A DNA stretch of 64,000 bases from Numida meleagris (Eukaryota > Chordata > Aves > Galliformes > Numididae): assembly GCF_002078875.1 (NCBI RefSeq), contig NC_034409.1, positions 10,511,399 to 10,575,398 on the forward strand, given 5' to 3'. Shown here one piece after another: positions 36,727 to 50,402 of this stretch (its first letter is position 1; the number at the start of each line of letters is the position of its first letter). Under the pieces are notes generated by a model, which was not told the DNA's origin, searched no databases, and saw only the letters and a list, made by a program, of their open reading frames with translations. Made by a program: the position numbers and the translations under genes.

Positions 36727-37680
36727 TCACAGAAACAAAATCTTTGGGTGGGAAAGGACAATGGAAATCTTCAATCCAGCCTCCTACTAACTTCAAGTCT
36801 AGATCAAAGAACTCAGGATTTCACCAGGTGTTTTGAAAGTATCTGAGGACAGAGCTTCCACACGGCCACTGGGCAATTTGATCCAACAGCTAAGACTTCT
36901 TAGTGAATAGAAGGAAGAAATTTACTACAGTCAGAATTTCCTCTACTGCAGATTGTGACCTTCACCTCACATTGTGGTGCTGTAGCTTGCTGAGCAGAAT
37001 TTCACTCTATCTTCTATTCTTCCTTCAGGTGCATAGATTAGACCTGTAGAGTCCCTGACACCATCCACTAGTGTTCCCTTTCACAGATCAAACAAATTCA
37101 GTTTCCACAGCCTCTTATATACTCCTTCTGCTCCTCAACTATCTTAGCCACCCTCCACTAGATTTTTGCACTGGGGAAGGGGTGTGTGTGTGTGAAATCA
37201 GATGCAGTGTTCCAGAGCTGGTCTCAGAAAGACCAAGTCAAAGAAAATAAGCACTTCCCCTGACCTACTGGCTATGCTCTTCATGAAATAGCCCCATGTG
37301 CAGTAAGACTACATACTGCAAGGACTCACTGCTAACATATTTAGCTTGTCAATCAACTGTGATTTCCCTACCTGTATTAATGTTCAGACTTACTCTGTCC
37401 TCAACACAGAGCCTCAGATCTGTCTTTGTTGAAACACACAGTGCTTCTCCTGGCACTCCTCTACCTAATCAAAATCTCTTTCCTCTGAAATGTAGCTGCA
37501 CTGCTGTGTACTGATGTTATCCAGATACGGTGCCAGCTGTGAATCAGGTAAAACAGTGTTCCTGTCCCATTCTCCAGGTTTTCAATGTAAATAGGAGACA
37601 TAATGCAATAAAAATGAATTCTTCTGATACTATGCCTAGTTACTGGCACAGCAAGTCCTCTGAACTACACTCCAATGATG
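36727..37680 (-). mobile_element. Old, diverged CR1 LINE (antisense, about 950 bp)
   Basis: The left end (ATCACAGAAACAAAATCTTTGGGTGGGAAAGG) is a degraded antisense CR1 3' end. The order of later blocks follows the antisense CR1 body: CTTCCACACGGCCACTGGGC, TTCAGTTTCCACAGCCTC, then TCCAGAGCTGGTCTCAG, CTTCCCCTGACCTACTGGCT, a weak ACTGCTAACATATTTAGCTTG match, TTCTCCAGGTTTTCAATG and finally a TAGTTACTGGC match near 37640. It is much more diverged than the 28-kb and 57-kb copies, so it is an older insertion. A short GT repeat (37182-37194) has grown inside it. The right boundary is approximate. Confidence 0.72.
37182..37194 (+). repeat. GT microsatellite
   Basis: Six to seven GT units within the old CR1 fragment. 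Confidence 0.8.
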
Positions 37681-40600
37681 AGACATGAAGAAAACTAACG
37701 TGGTGGACAGATGAGAAAAGCTGGTAGGACATCCCTTCATGCTTTAGGAGAGTAGCAAAAAGTAGCATGCCAGAGCTAGGAATTGCTCTTTTTCTTGGCA
37801 GATGTGAGAAGCATGTGTTTTGTATGTGCTTTGTATGGAAGCAGTGAATGCTCAGCGGAGCTCTGAATCCTCTCAGCCAGAGCCTAGACACTCTGAAATA
37901 AAAAAGCAGACATTGGTCTGGATGCAGGCATTGGAACTATGCTGAAAACTCATGTGATTGCTTGTATAGGTGGCAAGAGAAACTGGAATATAAAGTATTC
38001 CAGACAGTCAATAAACCTGTCTTACAAACTTCCCCTTATGCTCAGAGAAGAAAAAATATCAAGCATAGTTGAACAAAAATTCTGAGTGTTTTAGAAAAAA
38101 AGTCAAGGTAGTTTTTCTCTGGGAAAAAAAAAAAAAGTATGTTCAAAATACATAGAAAATATTTTCTGCTCTGTAATCTAATTGTGTGTTCTATTTATTA
38201 CTGTAGAAGTTAGGATAGTGAAGATTTTTTGATGCATCACTAACATGTATTTTGTGAATTATGCTGCAGGGTTTCAGTGACCAATGACAACTGGGAACAG
38301 CGTGCATGATTTTGTAAGGCTCAAACAGCAAAGTAATTTTTTATCACCCTAAGCATTCCAACATCAGCTAGAAACAAGATTAGTTTTGAACAAAATTAGT
38401 TTACAGTTGGTCAGTGAAATTTTTTCCTCCTTTCCCAGCTATCAGGGGAAAAGACTGTAAAAGAGAAATGAAATAAATAAGAAAATTGTTTTTTTCATAT
38501 TATCAACAAATGTCCCCAGTTAAAACAGTCATAATGTTAACCTTGTGATGATAATGAATCTGGCACTGTTTTCTCTTGTTTTCCCTGCACACACACCCTT
38601 CTCTCAGCAAGGAATTTATAAACATTGATCCCACTTTCTCTTCTGATGGTGAACATGAGGTGTGAACTCTAGAAATCTGAAACCAAGGTAGCTATCCCTG
38701 CAATAGGAACTGAGTTAGAAGTACCTTAAACTTAGATATGCTGACGGGTGCTTGTAAAGCAACTGCCAACTCTTGACACAAATCTGCTTCTTTTCTGGCC
38801 AAGGTCTAGAGTATGCTAAAAGACGAGTGTATCTTGTAAAATTTGTGCTCAAGCTTTTATAGTATTATTAGTTACTCCTTTATAGAAGTTCCAGAACTTA
38901 CCACATTATTTATAAAGTGCTTCACCTGACAGTGATGGGAAGTTCTTCTGACTGCCTTTAGTCTGAGGAGAGTCAGAGGTAATTACATAAATAAGCAGTT
39001 ACAGAAGGAATGAAGAAATAAAACTGGTCTTATGATGCACAGTACTCTGAACAATAACAAAGTGCTAGAATCTAAAGAAAACATTAAGACAGAAGCAATT
39101 AGAACAGTAAATTGGGCCAGCTTTTGTCTCAGAAGTACACATAAAATTTGTTACACCTCCATAGTGATTTATTTAGGTATTGTTTGGGCTAAATATCAGC
39201 TTAGTTCCAGTTTACAGTCTGGTTTAACAAGCTGCTTTAAATTTGCCATGTTTGCCTGATCTTGGACTTTGCAATGTTTTAGAAGTTAGTACTGTACCAT
39301 GCTACGCAAGCTGTACTATAATCACAAACCTTAATTTCCACTGGGAAACTGAATGTAGCAATGGAAAAAAATATCTTGCAGACAGGAATTTTCATACACC
39401 ATGTGTGACAACATACACATGAGAGAGAAGTAAACATCTAGTTTGGTTTTGTGAACTCATTTCTGGCTTTTGATGTTAACAGTGGTTTATACATTCAGTT
39501 CTGGTGCAAAAGAAAAATGCCAAATATTGTACTAGCCCAAGCATTTTGCACTGTGTAACAGCCAGCCCTATATGGTATTAATTGTGAAAGCAATGCGAAG
39601 CATCTTCCCCTGTCTGACTTGCAAGACTGAAAACTGAAAGGCTGTTCTGCTGTAAGGTCTATCAAATAGCACTAAGGAGTGCTATTTCTCAGCTCCTACT
39701 GGTATTCCAGGAAAAACAAATGGAAAATGGAAAGAAAGAGAAGGAATTAAAACTATTGAAGATTATTCAGAGTCCCCTGGCATAACAATTTAATCCAAAC
39801 TGTCAGAATGGGTGACTCGTGCTTGGTTTTTGCATAGCTTCTCTGAGCTGGAATGGCAGCCTGCATATAACTTCTCTTTCCTCTTGGTTCTTGCACTTTC
39901 AGACATATAATAATGTATGAATTTTTTAAGGCTCTTCAGTCCTTATAGAAATTATTCTGTTTATATCAGCTGAAAAGTTCAGTGTGCTCTCTCTGGATGA
40001 ATAACTGAGGGGCAGCACTTTCCTTGTTTCTTTCTGCAGCGGCAGCAGCTGGCTGGCATGCCTGGCTACAGCCAGCCCGTGGAGATCTATGGGGAGTGGG
40101 AGGGCTGGAGCGAACTGGAGAGCCGCTGCTGCTGAAGGAGTGCCAAAAACAATGGAGTCTTTGCTATTTGATGAGGGAAAAACTTCATCTCCAATTTCTG
40201 TGGATGGCAAAGTGACATAATTATCTCCAAACTGAGGAAGTTTAATAGCAGCAGCTACCAGCTTTTTCAGATATACCCAAACTGTACTTCCACAGGGCAG
40301 AGAAATGCAAAGCAAATTTAAACAAATGAAGTTGGTCCAAGAATCAGTCTCCTGAGATACAGCCTACAGTACAGATACAGCCTTAGATAAGTGTCCTGCT
40401 TCTCAACAAGATGTAATTAATATGCTGTACTGGAAAACTGGTCAAGCCACCCATGTACCCTTGTATCAGTTACCAACCTTCAAAGGAGTTTGTAGGGCTT
40501 TCTACCACACCCCAAGCAGAGACTGCACGTTCTAATGTGCATACAACAGCTAAACCCTTGTATGGAATACAAGCTCCTACCACATTACACATTAGTACAA

Positions 40601-43439
40601 AGTGTTGAGTATTCACATCTGCTGTTAACACCATGAGAAATTGCAGGCAAAATCATCTGTCCATGAAAAATCTTCCAATGGAAGGCCACCCAGGCTTGGA
40701 AAGTGTTAGCTGCTCTTTGTATCTATTTTTTTTTCCTACCAGAATGACCTTGTTTTCTCCCAAACACAGGCTATTAAATCCATTTAAGCTGCTGATCTCC
40801 ATAGTATGTCCACACTTTTCACTCTGGATTTTCTGATGGGGTCATAGTAACAATGCATTCATCATGAGGAAATAAGGATGAATATATAAAATGTGCTTCT
40901 GAATGTAAGTTGCTTGCTGTACACCAAAGCCTGATTCAAATGTCCTTTGTGATCAACAGCAGTGTTAAGCAGCTGGGTAACAGAGGGTGTATTCAAGGGA
41001 AGGAAAACAGCTGCAAAAAGCAGAATTTATTGAAGATCCGTTAGTGAGATCTGGACATAGGTCCATGGGTAGTTGGCATAAAGATACCTTACATTTTGTA
41101 TAAATGTGAAAGCAGTTCAGTCCAGTAATGTCTGGCTAGTCGGGAGTACATAGATGCTCTGTGATAAAAAGGAGCACTCAACAAGGACTCAACAGACTGC
41201 TGAGTAAGACATTTCACCTTCTTTCCCCTGCTCTGTTTTGTAACAAGAATTAGCCAGAGAAAAAGCAATATATATATAAACTCTCTTGACAAGCATTACC
41301 TTCTTCAGCTACTATGAGGAAATCACTTCAAAGCTCGAAGGCTTTCAGTTGCCCTGTCATTCTCATCCATCTCATTACATTTGCTTGTTCAAGCCATCCC
41401 AGAGATAAGTGATGCAAACAGGCTGAAAATAGTTGTGCAGTTAAAGAGTGAGGAGCAAACCCTTCTCTAAGGCAGCACTGTAGTAAGAACTGAAAGGAAA
41501 TTATACATCCTCAAATTTCCTTTGCTCTCCTGCTTGAGATGAAATGCTTATTTGCCTTCTTCACAGATACAAGCTGCCATGCTTGTGTCCCCTGCACTGT
41601 CCTCCTCTCCTCATTTGGGGAATTGCCATTAATTTAATTAATATACAGTAGATGTGATGTGCCCAGCTCTCAGCTCTGACATCTGCTGCATGCCCAGCTT
41701 CTTTTCTCTGACCTTCAGCTTTCTGTGAGACGGTTCAATGTCACTGTCTTCATGTTAGTTTATGGCACTGAACAGAGTTCAGTGAACTGTTCATTTTGCT
41801 GAACAGAGTTGCCTATGAGTAGGATATTGAACTTAGAGTGTTTTTGTGATTAGGGCTCTTCTTTGCAAATAACACAAGCTCATGTTTTTTGGTGTAAGTG
41901 GAGGCTCACAGCTACTCTTCTAGAGCTTTGGATAAGGACAGAGTGGGTCCCAGCTGATGACTGAGCAAGTTTTTCACCTATCACTGTTTACAGTGTTCTG
42001 GTGAACTCGATAAGCCTACTGTTGCAGTATTTTCAGCAGGAGGGACAAATATTTATCTTCATATTTATAAAGCCTTATGTCATTTCAGAAAGAGAAGACA
42101 GATTTTTATAGCAGCTTGCTGCTTCTGCTAAGTCAAACAAGTTTCTATATCTTTGCTTATTACTATTATGATAGCTTTAAATTACTGTGTTGTTTTTTTG
42201 TTTTTGTTTTCAAATCAAGCAGCAAAGGCAAAAATGATAACACCTACAAATAAAGTTAAGTCTTCAGACGGAAACTGAGCCAGGAATCATGGAAAATTGC
42301 TAGGGAAGGACAAGGATCCAGATAAATTGCTATATCCAATTAACAGCTTCAAAAGAATTTCTAGTATTGCTGCTGAAATGTTCTGGCAGTCAGAGAGCTA
42401 GTACTAAGGATAACAAAGAGCTTCTGAAAGAGACGGAAATAGGAATCTATTCAAGATCATGATATCTTCACATAGACTGTATCTGCAGTCTTGCAGATAG
42501 TCTGCTAGATTTTTCTCTCAATTGTTAAAAGCTGCAGAGAACTTGGAGAATGATTTTCTCAGCTAACAAAATATTGGAGATTTCTGACTGACCTCATGCT
42601 CTATGCTGATATAATACAGCTTGCAGTTAACTGTCAAATAGAGACTTGTGTATATTTTAAAATAAGTGTTTTATAGCATAAGTGGCTAAATATACAGACT
42701 TCTATAGGAGTACCTGTCTTTGTAGACGGGTAGGTCTATATGAGAATATTCTGAAGTAATATTTTATGCTTAGATATTGGCTTAGAAATATATTCAAATT
42801 TCTCTTCAACCATTACCTCCTCTAGATGTTATTTTCTATGACATTTTAAAATAAATTTGAAAGCCGTTTCTAAATCCCTTAATACAGTACACTGATACTT
42901 TTTTCCTTAATGCAGGAAGGAAGTAAATAAGTCTTATCAATTTCATTTTAAATAAATTCTTTTTGGAAAATCTTTGTCTTCTGAATTGTGGTGTAAGATG
43001 TAGAAATCCTACTTGAGAGAAATTTTAAGGTTGCATGATGTCAAAGTGAATTTCTAAAACAGTATATTGAGATCTGTTTAGATACAATCTACTTTTTTTA
43101 TCATTCCTCCATATTTTCTTGAGATCTAAAAGGTCTCTAGGATCTTTATGTTCACTAGGGACCTAAAAGAACTGTAAAAACTCATCTTCTCTATTTCCTG
43201 TAATGTATATCTGTAGCTTTCCAGATAGAAATTTCAATGTTTTTCTACTAAATTTATGTAGATTTTCAGTTTTAATTGTCTGGAAGCAACAGACAGCTTG
43301 GAATAAAGTACACTTAAGTAATATTGTCTTGTCCATTATTATTATTATGAAAATAAAATGTATATGTTAATATTAGAACAGATAAAGGAAGAGTAGATAA
43401 GCAGAGTGGCAGAAGCCTGTGCCAGGCATGACAAAATCA
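37681..43439. other. Gene-free AT-rich unique DNA
   Basis: A 5.8-kb stretch without a supportable gene or transposon. The 129-codon minus-strand frame at 39926-40315 lies in a local GC-richer patch with several CpGs (about 40030-40130), but in DNA of this composition one frame of that length in 64 kb is expected by chance. It has no recognised domain. Confidence 0.5.
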
Positions 43440-43600
43440 GCACATGTTAGAGTGGGCCCACAGAAATGCCATGAAGATGAACAGAAGCCTGGAGAGTACT
43501 TTGGTACTTAAAGGGGGCTTATAAAAAAGCTGGAGAGAGATTTCTTTACAAGGACACATAGTCTCTCTTCAGCCTTAGAGGAGCCGAGGAGCCACTGTGT
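43440..43600 (+). mobile_element. CR1 LINE remnant (sense)
   Basis: A short, internally deleted piece with CR1 ORF2 similarity: GAGTGGGCCCACAGAAATGCC, GAAGATGAACAGAAGCCTGGA, then ACTTAAAGGGGGCTTATAAA and TTCTTTACAAGGACACATAG. These correspond to the region near the end of ORF2. Both ends are lost and divergence is high. Confidence 0.65.
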
Positions 43601-46600
43601 ATTCATTCATATTTACATATCCATTTAAAATTAAACTATCGTTAACTCTCAAATCTTAAGGACCTTCAATTTAACAGGATGTTTTAGAAAATTTCACATG
43701 CAAATGACAATTAACCAGCTGATAATTTCTTGCTTGGTATGCACAGTCCATTTATCAAAGTGAATCTTGACCCCAGGGGGACAGAATTGCTTAGACACAA
43801 AATTCAAGACTGCAGTGATCTAATGAAATTAAGCAAGTACATGGATGACCCCTTCCCAAAAGTGTGAAGTAAAATGTCAGATGGTCAAGAAGAAGAGCAG
43901 AATTTAGTGAAATGGAAACCAGAATCACTAAGATTTTTAAACACAAATAGATTAAATTCTTCCCTTGCTTTGTATAACCATGTCAAGCAATGTTAGAAGA
44001 CCCAAACCTCATATATATGGCAAAATATAATCAAATTTCATAACAATTAAAGAGTTAACCCTTGTTTTCAAATATTTTTTTTTAAGTTTTCATTTGTATT
44101 TGAGGATCTCATTCAGACATCTAAGCGATATCTACATAATTCTGTCTGCTTTTAAGGCCATAATACGAAATACTGTTACTATCTTGAGACACCTCTACAA
44201 TTCTCTTAGATTTTGTAGACCCCTGTAAAAGTTTATCTCCATTCGTTGCAAAGGAAAATTAAATGTCTGAAAGGCTTTTGGGAGTTGGAAAGATGAGGTG
44301 TCATCACATGGTAAGTGGTAAGATGAAAGCTTGCCTTTGGTATATTTTGACACACATTCTTGACCCGCTACAACATTTTAAAATCTGCATTTTGAATTAT
44401 TAGCTCAAGTGTGTCTGCTGTTGATCACATCAAAGGACTTCTCCCCACACCTAGCCATAAACCTTACCAGATTCCTTCTGTGACCTGAAAAACACTGTAT
44501 GATATTGTCAGAAACAAAACTTTTTAAAAGTTAAGTAACTCTCAGTGTTCAGACCTGCCATAGAGCCAGCTGTGTTTACCTGTTGACAGTAAGTTACATT
44601 TTCTGTGCAGATGGATCACAGCAGGTAGAGAAGGGGAAGAAGAGTGCAAATGAATGTACATGGCCCTGGTAACCAACAGGAGAAGAAAGGGTTTTTGGAG
44701 CTTTACCTGAAAATAACTCACCTACGCTTGTTTAGACTTTTAGTTGGTTTAAAATGTTCAGAAATAACAAACTCTCCTGCTATTGAGAGTTTTGGAACTT
44801 TTTTTTTCCCTAGTAATTGAAGTGGAGGGAATTATGATATAATGAATGCAAGGAAAAAAATTATTTACATTTGTGATTGCAAGTTTATCAAGTTTTAGCC
44901 ATACTATTACAGGTGACCAAGAAGTGTTTTGCTAGATATATTAGATGTGGAAGTCTGGCCTTCATTAACTTAGAGCTCAAAGTGGCTTAAGCTCAGTGCA
45001 TATGACATAAATGTAAAAAAATGACTTGAAGTCCCCTTAAGGATTAATCACTTATGTGATGTATTTTCTGTGTGACTTTAACTGTGATACAGGAATACCC
45101 CAGTAAACCACTCAGTTTTTTAAGCAGCGCTGCAATATGTTTTATGAAAAAGTGAATAAACTTTGTTTTCTGGAAAATCAAGAACATCTAAGGTCCACTG
45201 TACATTACTACAAATGTAAAAAATTTCTACTTCATTCAGAAAGAAGAAAAAAATGTCAGACTGGACAGTATATTCTCAAGGCTTGTCTAATCAGCATTTA
45301 ATAAGATGAGATTTTAGCCTTATTGTTAGTTAACAGTTTATGTTGCAAATGTAAGTTGCTACTTGTTTAAGAATTACTTTTTCAGGGGGTGGGAAGGGAA
45401 ACCTTAGTGATGCCATAATTCTGCAGCATTTTAAAACTTTATGTGCTGGTGGCTAAGCTGATAAATGAACACATCTGTAAACTAAATTCTCAGAAGCTGT
45501 TTTCAGGCTCACTGAAAGCAGAAAGTATTGGGAATCTGCTGAGAAGATCTGAGATTCAGCTAAAAATCCAAAGAACACACAACAGATTACTGTCACCACT
45601 GTTTTCACATTCAGAATAATAGATTTTGCCAATTTCACGTTGGATTAATTTATGAAATAGAGCCGCATTATGCCCTGCTCAGCCTAAGACACACAGTAAC
45701 CATAAGGGATAGGGTTACATTTTCTTTTTTTCCCTTTCTGTGCCCTTAGCCTGATTTCATTTTTTGTGTGGTCTCATCACTTACAGCAATCAAGGAATGA
45801 ACAAACATTTCCAATAGAATAAGGCGGTGGGTAATTGAGGCATCAAATTAAATTCCTGTTGATTAGAAGGAGTGATTGAAATTGCAAGTGCTGCCAATAT
45901 CTCAGTGGGGATGAAAAATACTATTCTACTGCAATGAAGGAGGAGAAAGTTAATCCACTCATTAGTGGAAAAAAAAAAGTATAATCATTTGCATTTTTGG
46001 TATTGATTTCCTGGATTTAATGACTTTAGAAATGTCAGAATAAAATATTTTTCTTTTCAAACAAAGACTTTTGGAAAAGTTACAAGAGAGACTGTTCTAG
46101 TTTAACCAACCTTGTTTCCCTGCTGCACCTAATACTGATAGAAGGCAGAGACAATCTGATAGGAAAGTAGCACTCGGGCCTTTAACCATATTTTCCCACA
46201 GTTGAACAGCTTTTGGATCACAGGTTGTCTTATCAAGAACTGTTATGTGTTTAAGCATAGATCAGTTTCAAGTTTAAGATATGACTGGCTTGTGAGCTGT
46301 GGAAATCACAGAACACTCATTATAATTTTCAAAAAATTGTGATGACTGATAATTTTAAGAATCTTACCTGAAGAATTTACTATTTCTATGTTTGGGTCTA
46401 CTAAAAACAAAAACGAAATAAACTATATGTATATATGAACAGAAAACACTGGTCATAAATACGTTATTTGTACATTCTGTAAAATTGTTGTGATTTTCTT
46501 ATGTTTTGTTTGGCTTGGTTTTGTTTCTAATACAATGAAGGGTTAACACTTAATGAAGGCCTAGACTAAAGTCAGTCAGAAAAACAGCTGGTTAGTACCG

Positions 46601-48197
46601 ATGTTTCAATCAAATTTTGTCTGTGTTTTGAGGGAAAACTTTGAATTCAGTTCTGATTTAACTTCACTGTTTTCTTTGGAACTATGGCAGAGTTAAGCCA
46701 TTTATTTAATTTACTAATTAGCACCTCTAATTACCCTATTGCCAGATCCTGAAGACTTTCCAGAATCTCATTCCAGAGTATACTGAGACACACATTCATT
46801 CTGAGACAGGCACTGATCCTTCATGACTTGTTTGTAACACATGGTTGGTGGTAGAAATAAATGATTCAAGTAGATGCAGTATTCAGACTTCTTTGTTGTT
46901 AGCCTCAAGTGTTATGAATTCCTTCCATCTCTCCACCAAGAGAACAAAGTACCCTTCTACAAATGAAACAATTCTCCTTGCTTCTTTAGTTGACTGTTTA
47001 TCAAAATATTATTTGCTGAACATTAAAGGCAAAGTAAAAAATGAGTGTGGGTTTTGTTTTTTTTTTTTCCCACATATTTGAAAAAATATTTCCTAATAGT
47101 TTAGGTTTATTTGGGGAATAATTTTCACTATAAAATTTGAAGATAATTGAGAGAACGTCTTCAGAAAGACAGCCTAAGTCTCTCTATATAATGAAATATG
47201 ACAGGCTATCAAGGTAATGCAATATGCACAGCTGAGGGAGAAGCTAAGAATATGAAAGCAATATTATAGCTTAAGGAATGTAAAATTTTACGATGCAGGA
47301 AGAGTTAAGTAAGTCTGGCGTGTTGTAAAAATACTTAACTAGAGAAAATACTGGAAATGTTTACTTACACTGATTTAAAAGTGATGTCTATTCTATACTC
47401 AAATAACCTGGAGTATGAGAACAGTTTCTGGAGTTAATGTAACAACAGATGAGATTTGGAGCAAACAGGAACACAAATGCAGTTTTCTTTCCTTCATTGT
47501 GTCCTACAGATGCCACATGGAGCATGGTTCTGTGATTCCTTCATTCCTGCTGTAGAAGCTACTCTTTTCTAGGTATCAGAATGGATGTGTTATCATAGAA
47601 GCAGCAAAGTGAAACAGTTTGGGAAAAATATTATTCTCTGAGAACGAGTGAAAATGAAGGTACTTAACTTGGAGATGCTTCATTCACTTCTTGCACCATG
47701 CACTGTAATCTGTAGACAAAGACTTAGATCAAAGAATTTGTAAAACAAAACATCCTGTAACGCAAATCTAATAAAACTAATTCTTCTCATTCTCCCAATC
47801 ATCTTTTCTAGCTACTGCGTGTCTATAAGCGGTCAGTTCTAAAACAAAACATATATAGCAAAAGAAGTAGGTAAAATACCAATGCAGAAAGACTATGTGG
47901 AGGACAGGCAACTACATGATTACTTGGTAGTTTGGTGTGTAGTAGCTAAGAGAAGGTAGGAAATTATTTTGCCAGCTGGGAAGAAATGGAAAGGAAGTTG
48001 AAGAAAAGTATAAAAAGGTTCAGAGATGAAGGAGAGAGAAGTTCAGAGAGGAAAATGTGGACTGAAGTTTAGCTGGAAAAACTCTAAAGAAAAGAGTAAA
48101 GAAGTCAGATCAGACAACTAAGGAAGGCAAAACACGAGTAACTAAGGAATTAAAAAAGCCTCAAGATACCACGCTCAATCAGGTTTGTTTCTACCAT

Positions 48198-48232
<35 letters not shown>

Positions 48233-50178
48233 TAATGGCTGAGGTTAATAACCCTAGAAAGCCAAAGGGAAACCTAGCCACAAATGGGGCTAGAGAGTCA
48301 GCAGATTTCCATCTGAACAATGAAGAAGAATCATTCATTCTGGGAATTAAGATCTTCATTCCCAGATTCTTTTTCACTGCTGGGACCAAGTAAAGTCTTT
48401 TGCATTTCACTGCCATGCAAAGGTCAGAATAAACATAGTTCTTTAAACTTCCTAGAGAATGATAACAGAGAATGAACTGTTGTTGTTATAAAAGTGAACA
48501 AAGAATGCTTTTCTGTTTCTTTTGTTATTTTTTATTGCATATTTGTTAATGTGTACATATTTTCACTCATGAGTGTGTATTTTTTTAGTGCATATTCACT
48601 TGTTTTTTGGTTATTATTTTTTTGTTCAATTGCTTACTTTATTCCATCAGCACTGTGGAAGAGAACAAATTGCTTCAAATTAAGAAATCATTTTCTGAAG
48701 TGAAAAATAAAATTTGGCTCAGTTTGGAGGTCACCATTCATGAACCAGAAAGCCTTTCCAAGATACCTGCTCTGATTGACTCCCTTTTTAGTCATTACAT
48801 GTTGTCCATAAATACTATTTCAAAGTATAAATTTACAATGGACTCCATTCATAAAATGGTCATGGTAGATTTTCTAAGAGTATTTCACACTAATGTCCAG
48901 CATGCCTCCAAGCTGAGTAAAAGCTGAACTGTTCATGCATATCAAAGCTTTCTCCTTTATAGACAGATGGTCAGCTGGCTATTGGACCCACAGAGAGGAG
49001 ACGGGGGGAGAAGTATTAACTCAGAAGTGTCAGACTACAATGAAACTTTTTCATAAAGAGCTGATCTGTGCTCTATGCAGCCTGTTCAGAACCCATTTTA
49101 AGAACATGATCTAACTCAGTAGACTTCAGTAGGAGCTGGAACATGCCATATGCCACAAACTGAGTGCTTCTCTGGCATCAAGCAGCACTACTTGTGAGTG
49201 GGAGTTAAGAGCGTACAGCAGAATAGAAGAAATTTCTGTCCTATTTAATTTCCTTTTTGCTGTTGTACTGAAAAGTGCAACCCATTTCATGCCTTGAAAA
49301 ATATTGGTGTTTGATTAAATTGCCACAGTATGGCTAATTATGACTTCTATAGAATTATGAGGAATAATTATTTATTGTACTCTGGTCATTTACAAGAAGT
49401 GGAGCAGCAAATGCACTGTGTACAGCTGTGGCAAAGAACATTAAATAATGGTTACATTCAATTTCTTATTTTTATTGCGTTTTTCTTTTCCTAAGATTTT
49501 TCAGACAGTTTTCAATGACTGTTTTAATGCTCCTTTTGACTTACTTTTTTCTGGGATTAAAATAAATAAATAAATTAGACTAAACTATTGTTTATACAAA
49601 ACAATAATTGTATAAATTGAAGCTGAGAAAAGACATGCAAATATGTCCATTAGAATTCATAGTCCGGTAATCACAGTGGAAATGCAAAACCTTTACAATG
49701 TACCTTAACCAGTATTATTGACCTAACTTAACCTAAGAAATTTTATTCTAGATCAAGACCGTTATTTTTCAGGTCCTTCATGATCAAGGAATAATAAAGT
49801 ACTGCCTTTTAACAGCCTACCCACACTGTTATTCACAACCAGAGCTGGGAAAAAGCTTGAATTAGAAGAGTCTAATTACACTCTGATAAAACCCTGCAGC
49901 TTTAAAAATTTTGTCTATTGTTATAGCTTTATAAGGATTTTATAAGAATGAAAACTTTCATAAGCTATAACCATGCTACATTATACCAAAATAATTAGAA
50001 CTTCACAGAAATGCACATCTAGGAATGAGCTGTAGAAATCCGTAAGGTACTGTTCCTTTATTAGGCCAATGACATTTGAAAAATGACAACAGGGCAATCT
50101 ATTTCGAAGGGGAATGACTGCTTATGATGAACTTTTTTGTTCTTGTTGCTACTACAGTCTGCACTCCTTAAACACTTC
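43601..50178. other. Gene-free AT-rich DNA with a TTTA microsatellite
   Basis: No gene is supported in this 6.6-kb stretch. Two segments with non-repetitive, homeobox-site-rich sequence (about 45780-45990 and 49240-49480) are raised as possible conserved noncoding elements. The plus-strand frame ending at 48927 follows a T-rich acceptor-like tract and is a weak exon candidate described in the findings. An AAAT-type run lies at 49558-49575. Confidence 0.5.
48197..48232 (+). repeat. TTTA tetranucleotide microsatellite, nine units
   Basis: Nine perfect TTTA units in tandem. A perfect array of this length is likely polymorphic. Confidence 0.95.
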
Positions 50179-50183
50179 CTGAC

Positions 50184-50397
50184 TGACATGGTTTTATGAC
50201 AGACATGGTTTTACGGTTTCTGATATCTTATTTAGTAAATTAGTTTGTTTGTTTCTCCTCAGATTGTTGCTGCTGTTTTGTTTTTAGGCCTATCTCCCTA
50301 CCCTTTCTCCCTTTTCCCTTTCCCAGGTCATGGGTCCGTGGGTCCCCCGCCCCATTAGTCACAGAACTGGGCTGAACCAGCCTGTAAACCGTTGACA
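50184..50397 (+). mobile_element. Solo LTR, family A, copy 4, internally deleted (214 bp)
   Basis: It starts TGACATGGTTTTATGA, a one-base variant of the family A start, and ends AAACCGTTGACA. Flanks are CTGAC at 50179-50183 and CTGAT at 50398-50402, a 5-bp target duplication with one mismatch. Its right two thirds match the 3' half of the other copies (TCTTATTTAGTAAATTAG, then CCTATCTCCCTACCC, then GGGTCCGTGGGTCCC). About 330 bases are missing between the start and the GATATCTTATTT block, so the promoter region is gone. The first bases are also duplicated: GACATGGTTTTATGACA is followed at once by GACATGGTTTTACGG. Confidence 0.88.
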
Positions 50398-50402
50398 CTG
50401 AT

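Noticed and set aside
39926..40315. 129-codon minus-strand frame in a GC-richer patch
   Set aside because: At the local stop-codon density about one frame of this length is expected by chance in 64 kb; no domain, no clear splice sites around it.
44701..44800. Minus-strand donor GTGAGT near 44718 after GCGTAG
   Set aside because: The upstream block on that strand has no good acceptor and would be only a few codons long.
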